64,000 nucleotides of DNA from G963422745 sp963422745. Its GTDB lineage: Bacteria > Actinomycetota > Acidimicrobiia > Acidimicrobiales > Aldehydirespiratoraceae. This document shows, one piece after another, positions 52,490 to 60,962 of the stretch (position 1 is the first letter of the stretch; every line of letters starts with the position of its first letter). The stretch covers positions 868,001 to 932,000 of the forward strand of contig OY730477.1 in assembly GCA_963422745.1 (NCBI GenBank), read 5' to 3'. A model generated the notes under the pieces. It was given only the letters and a program-made list of their open reading frames with translations. It ran no database searches and was not told the origin of the DNA. Made by a program: the position numbers and the translations under genes.

Positions 52490-53515
52490 TCAGATGAGTT
52501 CCCAAATAGTGCTGTCGCGAATCTCAGAAGCAGTTCTGTCTACCGGACGGGCGCGCCCCTCCTCGCGGAGCTTGCGAAGATGGGCAACCACACTACGAGC
52601 AGCGGGTTTGTGGAGCTTTCGGTCGATCGCTGCATACAGCTCCGCAACTATCTGAGTTGCCGAGAGCGGTCCCTTCCGAAGCTGGCCAATGATGCCCGCC
52701 TCGCGGTCCAAGCGATGACGATACAACGTTGATATGTACTCCGAAGCCTCGTCAACCGGACCGCCGTGGGTCGGATAGAGCCGTTCCTCACCCGGCCGGT
52801 CGAGCAGCAGACGCAACGATTCGAGATAGGCGGCCATATCGCCGTCAGGGGGTGGGATGATCGTGGTTGACCATCCCATCACATGGTCACCCGACAGCAC
52901 GCAGTGCTCCTCGCGAAGCGCGAAGCACAGGTGATTTGAGATGTGACCGGGGGTATGTAGAGCTTCAACCGTGTAGCCGGGCCCGTCGATGATCTCGCTG
53001 TGTTGCAAGGCAACGTCTGGTTCGAAGTCGACGTCGGAATGGTGCCCTTGTGTGCTCGCCGAATGGGTGGGGTTATTGCCTGGATCGTCGGGATCGTCGT
53101 CGGTCCCCTCCACGCCGTTACCAAAAGTTCCCGATACTTCAGCTCCGTTTTCTTCGCCTGAATCGTCGTCTTGCTCGCTACGAGCATCTACTGGATGAGG
53201 GCCGAAGCCCAACACAGGTGCACCGGTGGCGTCTGCGACAGCTGCCGATGCCGGAGAATGATCACCATGAGTGTGGGTGACAAGGACATGGCGTACCCTC
53301 TCGCCGTCCAGCGCGCGCAGCAACGCCTCGATATGTGCGTCGTCACGTGGACCGGGATCAACGACGGCCACGTCGCCGCGCCCGATCACGTAGGTGCCGG
53401 TTCCGTAGAAGGTGAACTTCGAAGGGTTACGGCAAACGATCCGCCGAAGTAGCGGTGATACATTCACCAATTCGCCGTAGCGGGGGTCGAACTCCGTGTT
53501 GAATCGCGGGCCCAT
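52490..53515 (-). CDS. MBL-fold hydrolase with acidic insertion
   Basis: This 341-residue protein has the metal ligands LVTHTHGDHSPA, LHTPGHISNHLC, VLSGDHVMGW and YPTHGG, plus a C-terminal winged-helix-like segment (GPLSATQIVAELYAAIDRKL...VVAHLRKLREEGRA). This is the LACTB2-like layout. Between the first and second ligand groups is a ~55-residue Asp/Glu/Gly-rich insertion (EQDDDSGEENG, EGTDDDPDDPGNN) that is not expected in the family. ATG 53515 is used. It is convergent with the transporter operon. Confidence 0.85.
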   Translation of the reverse strand: MGPRFNTEFDPRYGELVNVSPLLRRIVCRNPSKFTFYGTGTYVIGRGDVAVVDPGPRDDAHIEALLRALDGERVRHVLVTHTHGDHSPASAAVADATGAPVLGFGPHPVDARSEQDDDSGEENGAEVSGTFGNGVEGTDDDPDDPGNNPTHSASTQGHHSDVDFEPDVALQHSEIIDGPGYTVEALHTPGHISNHLCFALREEHCVLSGDHVMGWSTTIIPPPDGDMAAYLESLRLLLDRPGEERLYPTHGGPVDEASEYISTLYRHRLDREAGIIGQLRKGPLSATQIVAELYAAIDRKLHKPAARSVVAHLRKLREEGRARPVDRTASEIRDSTIWELI

Positions 53516-53572
53516 CAAGTCATCTTGTCGGCCCAGTCGCCACAAACACTTATCGTGGTCTGCAGCCCGCGA

Positions 53573-55366
53573 TCAGGTTGCGCATTCGGCTTCGCCGAGG
53601 ACTACCTCATAGGGGCCAGCCTCGTCGAAGTCGGTGTAGTAGGAGGGGTCATCGCCATAGTCAGGGAACTCGTCGAGGTCTCGTAGAGAGGCTGCGATCA
53701 CCTTCACCCCGCCCACTCTCTCCAGCCAGCGGCGGAATGGCTCTCCGGCCACTCGCTCATCATTGAAGCGTCGGACCAGTCGCACGACTGCATCGGCTGC
53801 AGTCCTCGCTGGAAGCCGCAGCGTTTTGCTGCCGAAATGCATCTTTTCCTTGCCGATGTAGCCACCGAGCAACATCTGGTAGCCGGGAGCGGAACGCCCC
53901 CGGACCCGGCGCTCGGCACCAAAGAACCCGATGTCGGCTGCGTGGTGCTGGCCGCACGAGTTCGGACAGCCTGAGATATTGATCCGGATGCCCCCGACAT
54001 CAGCAAGCCCTTCGGACTCGAGGGCGTCTTCGATCGCTTTTGCAAGGCCACGACTCTGCGTGACCCCCAGGTTGCAGGTATCCGCGCCGGGGCAAGCCAC
54101 CACGTCTCGGGCCAGCTCAGCACCGGGTCGAGCCATCCCAATCTCATCCAGCGCTGCATGAACCCGAAACAGATCGGATTCCTGCAGTCCGCGCAGGACC
54201 AGGTTCTGGCGGTTGGTGAACCGAACGTCCGCTTCAAGGTCCCGTTGGATCGCCGCGAGTGCCCGGAACTGGGTCGCTGTTATGTCGCCAAGCTGTGCGT
54301 GAGCGTATGCCGATACCCGACCATCGGCGGTCCCTCGCACCACATTGGCCTGGTACCAGCGCTCATAGGCAGAACGGCCCCCGATCGACACGGGTGTGCC
54401 CTGGCCGATCTCTGTGACGATAGTCGGGTCACCGACCCCGGCGCGCTCGTCGCCGTCGAGCATCACCTCCGCTGGCAATCCGCCCGGCCAAGACGACGAA
54501 GCGAGCAGGAATTTTCGGCTCGCCAGGATGCGTCGCTTTGTTTCATCCAATCCGAGCGTCTCCACCACCCACTTCATCCGGGCACGAAGCTTGTTGTCGC
54601 GGTTGCCCAGTTGATCAAACACCCTCAGGCACGCCTCAAGGGTCGGTAGCAACTCCTCTCGTGGCGTGAATGCCTCAAGCGACAACGCCGGGAACGGTGT
54701 CGTGCCCAGCCCCCCGGCGATAAACACCTTGAAACCATCCTCACTGGTACCGTCTTCAAGGTTTCGGGTAGTGGCCACAACGCCAACATCGTTGAACATG
54801 GCTTGGCCGCAGTCAGTTTCGCATCCTGAGAAATTGATCTTGAACTTGCGCGGCAGTCGCTGCGCGATCGGGTTGCGCACGAAATGGCGGTACGCCGCCT
54901 CGGCCCACGGTGAGATGTCGAGCCGTTCGTGAGGGCAGGCACCCGCGAGGTGACAACCGGCGATGTTACGAACCGTGTCGCCGCACGCCTCACGTGTGGT
55001 AAGCCCGACCGATCCCAGTAGCTCCATCACATCGGGTATCTGATCGAGTTGGACGAAGTGAAACTGCAGGTTCTGCCGGGTGGTTATGTGCCCCCAACCA
55101 CGGCTGTAGGCCTCGACAACATGGGCCATCATCTCAAGTTGTTCGGGGGTCATGGAACCATAGGGCACCTTTACCCGCACCATCTGGTTGGTTCCGCCTT
55201 GACGTTGCCCGTAGATGCCGTTGTTGAGTCGAAAGACACGGAACACCTCGTCGCTGACCTTGCCCGCACGATTCAAGGCGAGCATCTCACGGAACTTGTC
55301 GATGTCGCCCTGAATGGCCGGGTCGATCGCCGAGGTGATGATTTGGGGTGGTTCGACGAGTGTCAT
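53573..55366 (-). CDS. Ferredoxin-type sulfite/nitrite reductase
   Basis: This 597-residue siroheme/4Fe-4S enzyme reduces sulfite to sulfide or nitrite to ammonia in six-electron steps. It has RAYSRGWGHITTRQNLQFH, GDTVRNIAGCHLAG, KFKINFSGCETDCGQ, RFTNRQNLVLRGL and the cofactor cysteines in CPGADTC and GCPNSCGQHH. ATG 55366 overlaps the uroporphyrinogen methyltransferase stop. The siroheme genes upstream make its cofactor, so this is one operon. Sulfite and nitrite reductases of this fold are hard to separate by sequence; the operon favours assimilation. Confidence 0.88.
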   Translation of the reverse strand: MTLVEPPQIITSAIDPAIQGDIDKFREMLALNRAGKVSDEVFRVFRLNNGIYGQRQGGTNQMVRVKVPYGSMTPEQLEMMAHVVEAYSRGWGHITTRQNLQFHFVQLDQIPDVMELLGSVGLTTREACGDTVRNIAGCHLAGACPHERLDISPWAEAAYRHFVRNPIAQRLPRKFKINFSGCETDCGQAMFNDVGVVATTRNLEDGTSEDGFKVFIAGGLGTTPFPALSLEAFTPREELLPTLEACLRVFDQLGNRDNKLRARMKWVVETLGLDETKRRILASRKFLLASSSWPGGLPAEVMLDGDERAGVGDPTIVTEIGQGTPVSIGGRSAYERWYQANVVRGTADGRVSAYAHAQLGDITATQFRALAAIQRDLEADVRFTNRQNLVLRGLQESDLFRVHAALDEIGMARPGAELARDVVACPGADTCNLGVTQSRGLAKAIEDALESEGLADVGGIRINISGCPNSCGQHHAADIGFFGAERRVRGRSAPGYQMLLGGYIGKEKMHFGSKTLRLPARTAADAVVRLVRRFNDERVAGEPFRRWLERVGGVKVIAASLRDLDEFPDYGDDPSYYTDFDEAGPYEVVLGEAECAT

Positions 55367-56118
55367 AGAGGTGTTCCTTGGGTGAGCAGGATCGGTTCTC
55401 CCGGTGGAGCTGCCAGGACCGACCGGGACGCCACAGCGCCGACTACTATGGTCGCCGGGTTGTGGACTTCAAGGTCGGGCAGTCCGGAAAGTGTCGATCT
55501 CATAACCCTCTCGGCTGGCGTTCCTGCGGCCTGGATGACGGCAGCGGGTACCGACCGGTCCATTCCGCCGTTGATCAACCGCTCGGCGATTGAACCGGTG
55601 CGTGCTGCGCCCATAAGGATCACCAAGGTGGTGCCCGCACGTGCAAGCGCATCCCAGTCCAGGGTCTGGTCGCAGGCAGGGTCGTTGTGGGCTGTAACAA
55701 CCGTGAAGCCACTGCTGACGCCACGCATGGTTACCGGGATGCCAGCCGCTGCGGGTGCAGCGATCGCCGATGTCACGCCTGGGACCGCCTCGACGTCGAT
55801 TCCGGCGACCCGCAACTGCAGGGCCTCCTCTCCGCCGCGACCGAATACGAACGGGTCGCCTCCCTTGAGCCGCACGACGCAGTCGTAGCGGCGACCTCGC
55901 TCAATTAGGAGATCGTGGATTCGGGCCTGGGCCTCGGCGGGCCCTCCAGGTCGTTTGCCGACATCAATCAGTTCCGCCCAAGGTGGTACCAGATCCAAGA
56001 TCTCAGCCGACACGAGCCGGTCGTGAATCACGACGTCGGCTCGGCGTAACAACTCAACGGCTCTGACCGTGAGCAGTCCCGGATCTCCGGGTCCCGCTCC
56101 GACGAGGTGAACAGTCAT
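55363..56118 (-). CDS. cobA: Uroporphyrinogen-III C-methyltransferase
   Basis: This 251-residue SUMT methylates uroporphyrinogen III twice to precorrin-2. VHLVGAGPGDPGLLTVRAVELLRRADVVIHDRLV, DVGKRPG and VVRLKGGDPFVFGRGGEE are the SAM and substrate signatures. The start at ATG 56118 overlaps the stop of the preceding dehydrogenase gene (ATGA) with AGGAG eight bases upstream; the stop overlaps the reductase start. It is the middle step for siroheme in this operon. Confidence 0.93.
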   Translation of the reverse strand: MTVHLVGAGPGDPGLLTVRAVELLRRADVVIHDRLVSAEILDLVPPWAELIDVGKRPGGPAEAQARIHDLLIERGRRYDCVVRLKGGDPFVFGRGGEEALQLRVAGIDVEAVPGVTSAIAAPAAAGIPVTMRGVSSGFTVVTAHNDPACDQTLDWDALARAGTTLVILMGAARTGSIAERLINGGMDRSVPAAVIQAAGTPAERVMRSTLSGLPDLEVHNPATIVVGAVASRSVLAAPPGEPILLTQGTPL

Positions 56119-56897
56119 AACGTCTCCTGAAGTGGCGGGGATTCCGGAATTGGGGGATTCGGACGTGCCTCGGGTGCGGTGTCGATGAGCGTGTGCTTGA
56201 CGGCGCTCTTGTTGTGGGTCTGGTGCGCGCAATTGGTAGGTGGCGAACCCCACGGCGGGATCCCGTCAAAGCCCAAATGATGAAACAGGCGAACTCTGGC
56301 GTGGTCGATTCTGTTGGCCCGTACCTCCTCAAGGAGGCCGTCGTCAAGGGCGTCACCCCAGCCGGGTACCTCGCTAGTGCCATTGCGCTCACGTAGCGCG
56401 GACCGTGCCTGGGCGAGCAGGTCAAGCAGTTCGCCGTAGCCGTCTTGCAGGTCGCGTTCGGCGCGTGCACGCAGCCATTTCGCCAGTGCGGGACTTCGCC
56501 CGCCTGTTGATATAGCGATCTGGATTCCGCCATGGCGTGCAACCGCGGGAAGGGTGAACGAGCAGTTGGCTGGATCATCCGCCGAGTTGACCCAGACGCG
56601 GGCTTGTTCGCCATCAGCGGCTACGCAACGGTTAACTTCGGGATCGTTTGTGGCAGTGACCGCCAGCCAGCATCCATCAAGGTCGCCGCGCCTGTAGGGC
56701 CGAGCACGCCAGATGACATCTGGATCTTGGGTGATTGCGCTCACCGCTTCGGGGGCCACCACTGTCACCACGGCCCCGGCAGCTCGGAGACCCGCTATCT
56801 TTCGAGCCGCGATTGGACCACCCCCGACAACGACCACAGGTCGTCCGGCCACATTGAGATCAACGGGGAATGCTCGGTGTGCGGTAGTTGTCGCCAT
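56115..56897 (-). CDS. Precorrin-2 dehydrogenase / sirohydrochlorin ferrochelatase-like (Met8/CysG-N)
   Basis: This 260-residue protein oxidises precorrin-2 to sirohydrochlorin and may insert iron. The N-terminal VVVVGGGPIAARKIAGLRAAGA is the NAD loop; VVAPEA, WLAVTATNDPEVN, DDPANCSFTLPAVARHG and ISTGGRSPALAKWLR are family blocks, the last near the catalytic region. The final ~50 residues are Pro/His-rich and unlike CysG. ATG 56897 starts the operon with cobA and the reductase. A perfect palindrome lies 87 bases upstream. Confidence 0.87.
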   Translation of the reverse strand: MATTTAHRAFPVDLNVAGRPVVVVGGGPIAARKIAGLRAAGAVVTVVAPEAVSAITQDPDVIWRARPYRRGDLDGCWLAVTATNDPEVNRCVAADGEQARVWVNSADDPANCSFTLPAVARHGGIQIAISTGGRSPALAKWLRARAERDLQDGYGELLDLLAQARSALRERNGTSEVPGWGDALDDGLLEEVRANRIDHARVRLFHHLGFDGIPPWGSPPTNCAHQTHNKSAVKHTLIDTAPEARPNPPIPESPPLQETL

Positions 56898-56983
56898 GTT
56901 GGTTGCAGAGATTCGCTCGAAAGCTGAGTCGATCGGTCGGGATTGGCCATGACGCTAACGGCAGCAGTTCAGTTAATGCAACT

Positions 56984-57006
56984 ATTCCGATAAGATTTAT
57001 CGGAAT
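56984..57006. promoter_or_regulatory. Perfect inverted repeat upstream of siroheme/reductase operon
   Basis: ATTCCGATAA (56984-56993) and TTATCGGAAT (56997-57006) are exact reverse complements with a 3-base centre. Position and symmetry suggest an operator for the operon that starts at 56897, plausibly for an Rrf2- or Crp-type dimer. The regulator is not in the window. Confidence 0.6.
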
Positions 57007-57084
57007 TCGCTTGTCTGGCTTGAGCTTTGCAGGCCATCGCTATCGCAGACTCGATCACTGCGCGTGGTGTTGCATGCTTCGGTA

Positions 57085-57590
57085 GTCGGATCTGACGGGA
57101 GATTGTGGGTTGTGCTGGGGCCCAACCCGGTGTTCGATATGCCGGGGCGGGCGGGAGTCGACGGGAGATTGTGGGTTGTGCCGGGTCCAGCGGGCTCGTC
57201 TCGCAAGCATCTTCACGGCGGGAGTCGACGGGGGTTGGTGGGTTGTCTTGGACCGACCGGAAGTTCGGTGTACAGAACGACTGGCGGGAGTCAACGGAGT
57301 TGTGGGTTGTCTTGGACCTCAATCGGCTTCGTGACCCGTGACGTTGAGGCGGGAATCAACGGAGTTTGTGGGTTGTCCTGGACCGTGACTTCACGTTTGA
57401 ACGAATCGGTTTCGGCGGGAGTCAACGGAGTTTGTAGGTTGTCCTGGGTCCATCCGGCTCGTCTCGTAAGAATCTCTGTGGCGAGAGTTGATGGAGTTTG
57501 TGGTGAATCGCACCGGCTGTTGTGAGCTATGTGCTAGCAGCGGGAGTCGACGGAGTTCAAGGGTTGTCCTGAGTGGGAGGTAACCATACC
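57085..57590. repeat. 65-67-bp pitch array, 8 imperfect repeats with variable spacers
   Basis: Repeats of ~36 nt (consensus GCGGGAGTCAACGGAG, TTTGTGGGTTGTCCTGG) start near 57085, 57151, 57218, 57284, 57349, 57415, 57480 and 57540. The ~28-30-nt segments between them mostly differ; those after repeats 2 and 6 are diverged copies of each other (GGCTCGTCTCG). Three frames cannot stay open across 65/66/67 pitches, so it is non-coding. It fills the upstream region of the siroheme operon. Confidence 0.88.
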
Positions 57591-57654
57591 CACCGCCTGA
57601 TTTCACGTTGGTCGCGTTGTTGTGAATTGGTTAGGTTGATGCAGTTGGTTCGTG

Positions 57655-57700
57655 GGCCGCCGGGAGTCGTAACCAGCGTTAGTCGCAACCAGCGTTAGGT
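57655..57700. repeat. Short duplication at small membrane gene end
   Basis: GTCGTAACCAGCGTTA and GTCGCAACCAGCGTTA stand 17 bp apart, ending at the stop of the minus-strand small membrane gene (57695). Confidence 0.75.
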
Positions 57701-57997
57701 CGGTGACCTTCTTAGCGAGTTACGGATCCGCCAGGCGATGAACGCAACTCCGGCCAACATGACCGCTAGCGTCAATAGTTGGGCAGACCCCCCTCGCTCC
57801 CCGGAATGCTCGGGTTCGGGCCCGGGGTCCGGGGAGCCGATGATGCGGCCTGCATCGTCGAGATACTCCGAGCCGTCGCTCTGGCCAAACGCCCAGAGAG
57901 CATCGACCCGCGACGTGACGACAAGCAGGCACAGTGCCAGTGCGACCATGGACAGGGTGATTCGAGCCAGCGACCTGGCAGTGGTTCGAGTGGTCAT
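57695..57997 (-). CDS. Small membrane protein, unknown function
   Basis: This 100-residue protein (ATG 57997; the frame opens at 58024) has a signal-like first helix (ARITLSMVALALCLLVVTS), an acidic Gly/Pro-rich exterior loop (DGSEYLDDAGRIIGSPDPGPEPEHSGERGG) and a second helix (QLLTLAVMLAGVAFIAWRI) with a basic tail (RNSLRRS). I recognise no family. It is co-directional with the SDR at 58064, from which it is 66 bases downstream. Confidence 0.55.
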   Translation of the reverse strand: MTTRTTARSLARITLSMVALALCLLVVTSRVDALWAFGQSDGSEYLDDAGRIIGSPDPGPEPEHSGERGGSAQLLTLAVMLAGVAFIAWRIRNSLRRSPT

Positions 57998-58063
57998 TAA
58001 TGGATGGTCCGCGGTCGTGGACAAAATGACCCGTGCTTGGACGAGTCGGGAACCGCTGGGGAG

Positions 58064-58864
58064 TTACGGTTGCGCACCTGAAGAACTAACGGCGCGCAAG
58101 TAACCGGCGGTCTCTCCGCCACCGTCCACGGGTATCGCGCAGCCGGTCATCCAGCGGGCAAGGGGACTTGCGCAGAACAGCACGACATCGGCGATCTCAC
58201 TCGGAGTCCCCATGCGCTTGAGCGCCAACAAATCGCCGACCGCAGCTATGCCAGTGTCGCCACCGTAATACTGGGCGGCGTCTTCGGTGACGATCATCCC
58301 CACGACCGGTGCCATCACCCTTATCTTGGGCCCCCATTCGTGAGCAAGGGTGGCAGTCATGTTGATGAGCCCTGCTTTGGCTGCGCCGTAGGCCACGCCT
58401 TGGGGATTTGCCCTGAGGCCCGACACCGAAGCGATGTTGATGATGACCCCGCCGTCGTCTTGGGCTGCCATGGTTGCGTGCACCGCCTGAGCAAACATCA
58501 TCGGGGCGAGCAGGTTGAGAGCGACGACCTTCTCGTTGAAGCGCGGTGACACCTGGGCGCTATCGGCGGGAGGCGCGCCACCGGCGTTGTTCACAAGCAC
58601 ATCAACTCGCCCCGTTTGCTGCACAGCACGCGCTACGACCTCAGCGACCTGATCGGGTTCGCGCACGTCTGCTGCAACGAAATGGGCAGCGCCCCCGGCT
58701 GTGATCGGCAGGCTCGCCGGTTCGTTGCGGGCGCAGATCACGACGTCGGCCCCGTGCTCTACAAACCTGGCAGCAATCGTGCGCCCCAGGCCCTTGGTCC
58801 CACCGGTGACGATAACCGTCCGGCCAGAATAATCGAGCGGATCGACCTTCGGGGTAAGGGTCAA
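58064..58864 (-). CDS. SDR of the steroid-ring cluster
   Basis: This 266-residue classical SDR shows TVIVTGGTKGLGRTIA, CARNEPASLP, VDVLVNNAGGAPPAD, INIASVSGL, active-site YGAAKAG and the C-terminal PVDGGG. It starts at TTG 58864 with AAGG seven bases upstream. It is divergent from ipdA-ipdB, the same arrangement as Rv3549c/Rv3548c beside ipdAB in M. tuberculosis, so a hydroxyacyl-CoA step of steroid ring breakdown is likely. The exact reaction is inferred. Confidence 0.85.
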   Translation of the reverse strand: MTLTPKVDPLDYSGRTVIVTGGTKGLGRTIAARFVEHGADVVICARNEPASLPITAGGAAHFVAADVREPDQVAEVVARAVQQTGRVDVLVNNAGGAPPADSAQVSPRFNEKVVALNLLAPMMFAQAVHATMAAQDDGGVIINIASVSGLRANPQGVAYGAAKAGLINMTATLAHEWGPKIRVMAPVVGMIVTEDAAQYYGGDTGIAAVGDLLALKRMGTPSEIADVVLFCASPLARWMTGCAIPVDGGGETAGYLRAVSSSGAQP

Positions 58865-58964
58865 CGGAGCGCCTTAGGTCGCCACATCTCAGCAAGGCTA
58901 CCGAAACCGCCCCGGCGTAGCCTCAATGGCCTTCAACTATTTGTGGGTCCTCGAGTCAGGGATC

Positions 58965-59165
58965 GTTCGAGTTGTTGGGTTGGGTGTTGGTTTGTTGTGT
59001 TCGTTGAGGATGGTGGTGGTTGGGGATCGCTTGTTGGGTTGGGTGTTGGTTTGTTGTGTTCGTTGAGGATGGTGGTGGTTGGGGATCGTTTGTTGGGTTG
59101 GGTGTTGGTTTGTTGTGTTCGTTGAGGACCGTGCTGGTTGGGGATCGTTCGAGTTGTTGGGTCGG
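58965..59165. repeat. 59-bp tandem repeat x3 in the divergent SDR-ipdA region
   Basis: TGGGTGTTGGTTTGTTGTGT begins at 58981, 59040 and 59099; units share GTTCGTTGAGGATGGTGGTG and GGTTGGGGATCG. The first and last flanks both read GATCGTTCGAGTTGTTGGGT. The array occupies the region where promoters of both operons must lie. The forward frame through it (CWVGCWFVVFVED) is an artefact. Confidence 0.92.
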
Positions 59166-59214
59166 GTTGGGGAAACTCCGACTGCTACTGTCGGAGGCGA
59201 ATGCGGGAGGTCCG

Positions 59215-60072
59215 GTGGTCAACAAGCGGATGGACGAGGATGAGGTTGTCGGGCAACTCAGCAGCGGCATGACCCTCGGTATTGGCGGCTGGGGATCAAG
59301 ACGTAAGCCGATGTCACTGGTTCGCGCCATCGTGCGAAGCGACCTTAGAGATCTGCATATCGTCAGCTACGGCGGCCCTGATGTGGGCATCTTGGCGGCT
59401 GCGGGAAAGATCCGAAAGGTCACCTACGGATTCGTATCGCTCGACTCGATCCCTTTGGAACCGCACTTCCGGTTGGCACGTCAAGCCGGTGCGTTCGAGG
59501 TCTGTGAGCTTGATGAGGGAGCCTTTTACCTGGGGCTCATGGCTGCCGCTCACCGGGTACCGTTTTACCCCTCCAGGGCTGGCTTAGGTACGGCGATGAT
59601 GAGCGAAAACACCGAGCTGCGTATGGTTCGGTCCCCTTACGACGACGGCGAGGAGCTGGTAGCTGTTCCGGCTCTGAAAATGGACGCCGTGATCTTGCAC
59701 ATGAATCGTGCTGATGCTCGGGGCAATGGCCAGTTCCTGGGACCCGACCTCTACTTCGACGACCTGTTCGCAATGGCTGGCGCACGCGCGTACATGTCGG
59801 CGGAGCGAATCGTTCCCACAGAGCGGTTCGCGAGCGAGGGATCGGTCCACACGCTGCGGATCCCGCGTATCCATATTGACGGTGTGGTTGAGGCACCGCT
59901 TGGGGCGCACTTCACAGAATGTCCGCCCGACTACGGCCGCGACGAATCCTTCCAACGACAATACGCAGCAACAGCGCGTGATCCCGGTCTCTGGGAGCGG
60001 TTTCGCACCGACTGGCTGGAGCTCGACTCCCATCTTGCGTATCGAACCCGTCTCGCTGATCGAAGTAGCTAA
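59215..60072 (+). CDS. ipdA: CoA-transferase-fold hydrolase subunit IpdA
   Basis: With IpdB this hydrolyses the last carbocyclic CoA ring intermediate (COCHEA-CoA) in actinobacterial steroid C/D-ring degradation. The 285-residue product matches IpdA along its length: LSSGMTLGIGGWGSRRKPMSLVRAI, VSYGGPDVGILAAAGKIRKVTYGFVSLDS, RAGLGT, YFDDLFAMAGARAYMSAERIV and FTECPPDYGRDESFQRQYA. It starts at GTG 59215 with GGGAGG four bases upstream; ATG 59230 is less well placed. Family I CoA-transferase fold, but a hydrolase. ipdB follows after 88 bases. Confidence 0.93.
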   Translation: MVNKRMDEDEVVGQLSSGMTLGIGGWGSRRKPMSLVRAIVRSDLRDLHIVSYGGPDVGILAAAGKIRKVTYGFVSLDSIPLEPHFRLARQAGAFEVCELDEGAFYLGLMAAAHRVPFYPSRAGLGTAMMSENTELRMVRSPYDDGEELVAVPALKMDAVILHMNRADARGNGQFLGPDLYFDDLFAMAGARAYMSAERIVPTERFASEGSVHTLRIPRIHIDGVVEAPLGAHFTECPPDYGRDESFQRQYAATARDPGLWERFRTDWLELDSHLAYRTRLADRSS

Positions 60073-60160
60073 GTGACCCGAGGAGTAGCAAAGATAAGTC
60101 GCGAGAGCGCGATAACTGAAGGGGCCACAGGACCGTCCCGCGGTAAGAAAAGCAAGGGAG

Positions 60161-60937
60161 ATGGCTGTCACGACACCACCGACTTACGATGAACCACCGA
60201 CTCACGATGAAGTTTGCGTGGTTGCCCTCGCTGAAGCGTTTCGCGGGGACGGAGAGGTTCTGTGTAATCCCATGGGGCCGGTTCCGGTGCTAGCAGGGCG
60301 ATTGGCCCGCGCCTCATTTGAGCCCGACCTGATGCTCACCGATACCTTTGCCTACGCGATCAACACGAACCTTGCTCTGGGTGCCTCAGGTGGCGTCGTT
60401 GAGGCTTACCTGCCGTTTCGATCCATCTTTGATCAGGCCTGGTCGGGCAAGCGCCACGTGGTGATGGGTGCCAGTCAGATCGACCGTCACGGCAATCAGA
60501 ACTTCGCTGCCATCGGTTCGTACCACAAGCCCAAGGCTCAACTCCTCGGGATGCGGGGGGCACCGGGCAACCTGGTCAACCACACCACCTCGTACTGGAT
60601 TCCCAACCAGGCTCGAGCCTTCGTCACGAAGGTTGACGTGGTGAGCGGACCGGGGTACGACACCATGGCGAAGCTGCCTTCGGCGAGTCGCCGATTCCAT
60701 GAAATCCGCCGGGTTGTTACCGAATTGGGTGTCTACGACTTCGAGACTCCCGACAAGACGATGAGGATTCGCTCGCTGCATCCCGGTGTCACAGTTGAGC
60801 AGGCCCAAGCCGCCTCCGCGTTCGAGCTGACCATGGTCGGTGACGTCGCTGAGTCTCGATTGCCAACTCCAGACGAGCTGCGGCTCATCCGCAACGTTTT
60901 GGATCCCGGCGATCTCCGCAAGGGAGAGTTTCGTTAA
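60161..60937 (+). CDS. ipdB: CoA-transferase-fold hydrolase subunit IpdB
   Basis: This 258-residue beta subunit matches IpdB: CVVALAEAFRGDGEVLCNPMGPVPVLAGRLAR, RHVVMGASQIDRHGNQNFAAIG, GAPGNLVNHTTSYW, VDVVSGPGYDTM and the end SLHPGVTVEQ...LPTPDELRLIRNVLDP. AAGGGAG at 60150 precedes ATG 60161. It forms the ring-opening hydrolase with IpdA. Two acyl-CoA dehydrogenases follow in the same direction, so the operon covers neighbouring steps. Confidence 0.93.
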   Translation: MAVTTPPTYDEPPTHDEVCVVALAEAFRGDGEVLCNPMGPVPVLAGRLARASFEPDLMLTDTFAYAINTNLALGASGGVVEAYLPFRSIFDQAWSGKRHVVMGASQIDRHGNQNFAAIGSYHKPKAQLLGMRGAPGNLVNHTTSYWIPNQARAFVTKVDVVSGPGYDTMAKLPSASRRFHEIRRVVTELGVYDFETPDKTMRIRSLHPGVTVEQAQAASAFELTMVGDVAESRLPTPDELRLIRNVLDPGDLRKGEFR

Positions 60938-60962
60938 TGAAGCCCGATTCGGGGCCCGTTCT

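Noticed and set aside
59020..59214. N-terminal extension of IpdA
   Set aside because: It translates the 59-bp repeats; GTG 59215 has a proper ribosome site and matches IpdA length.
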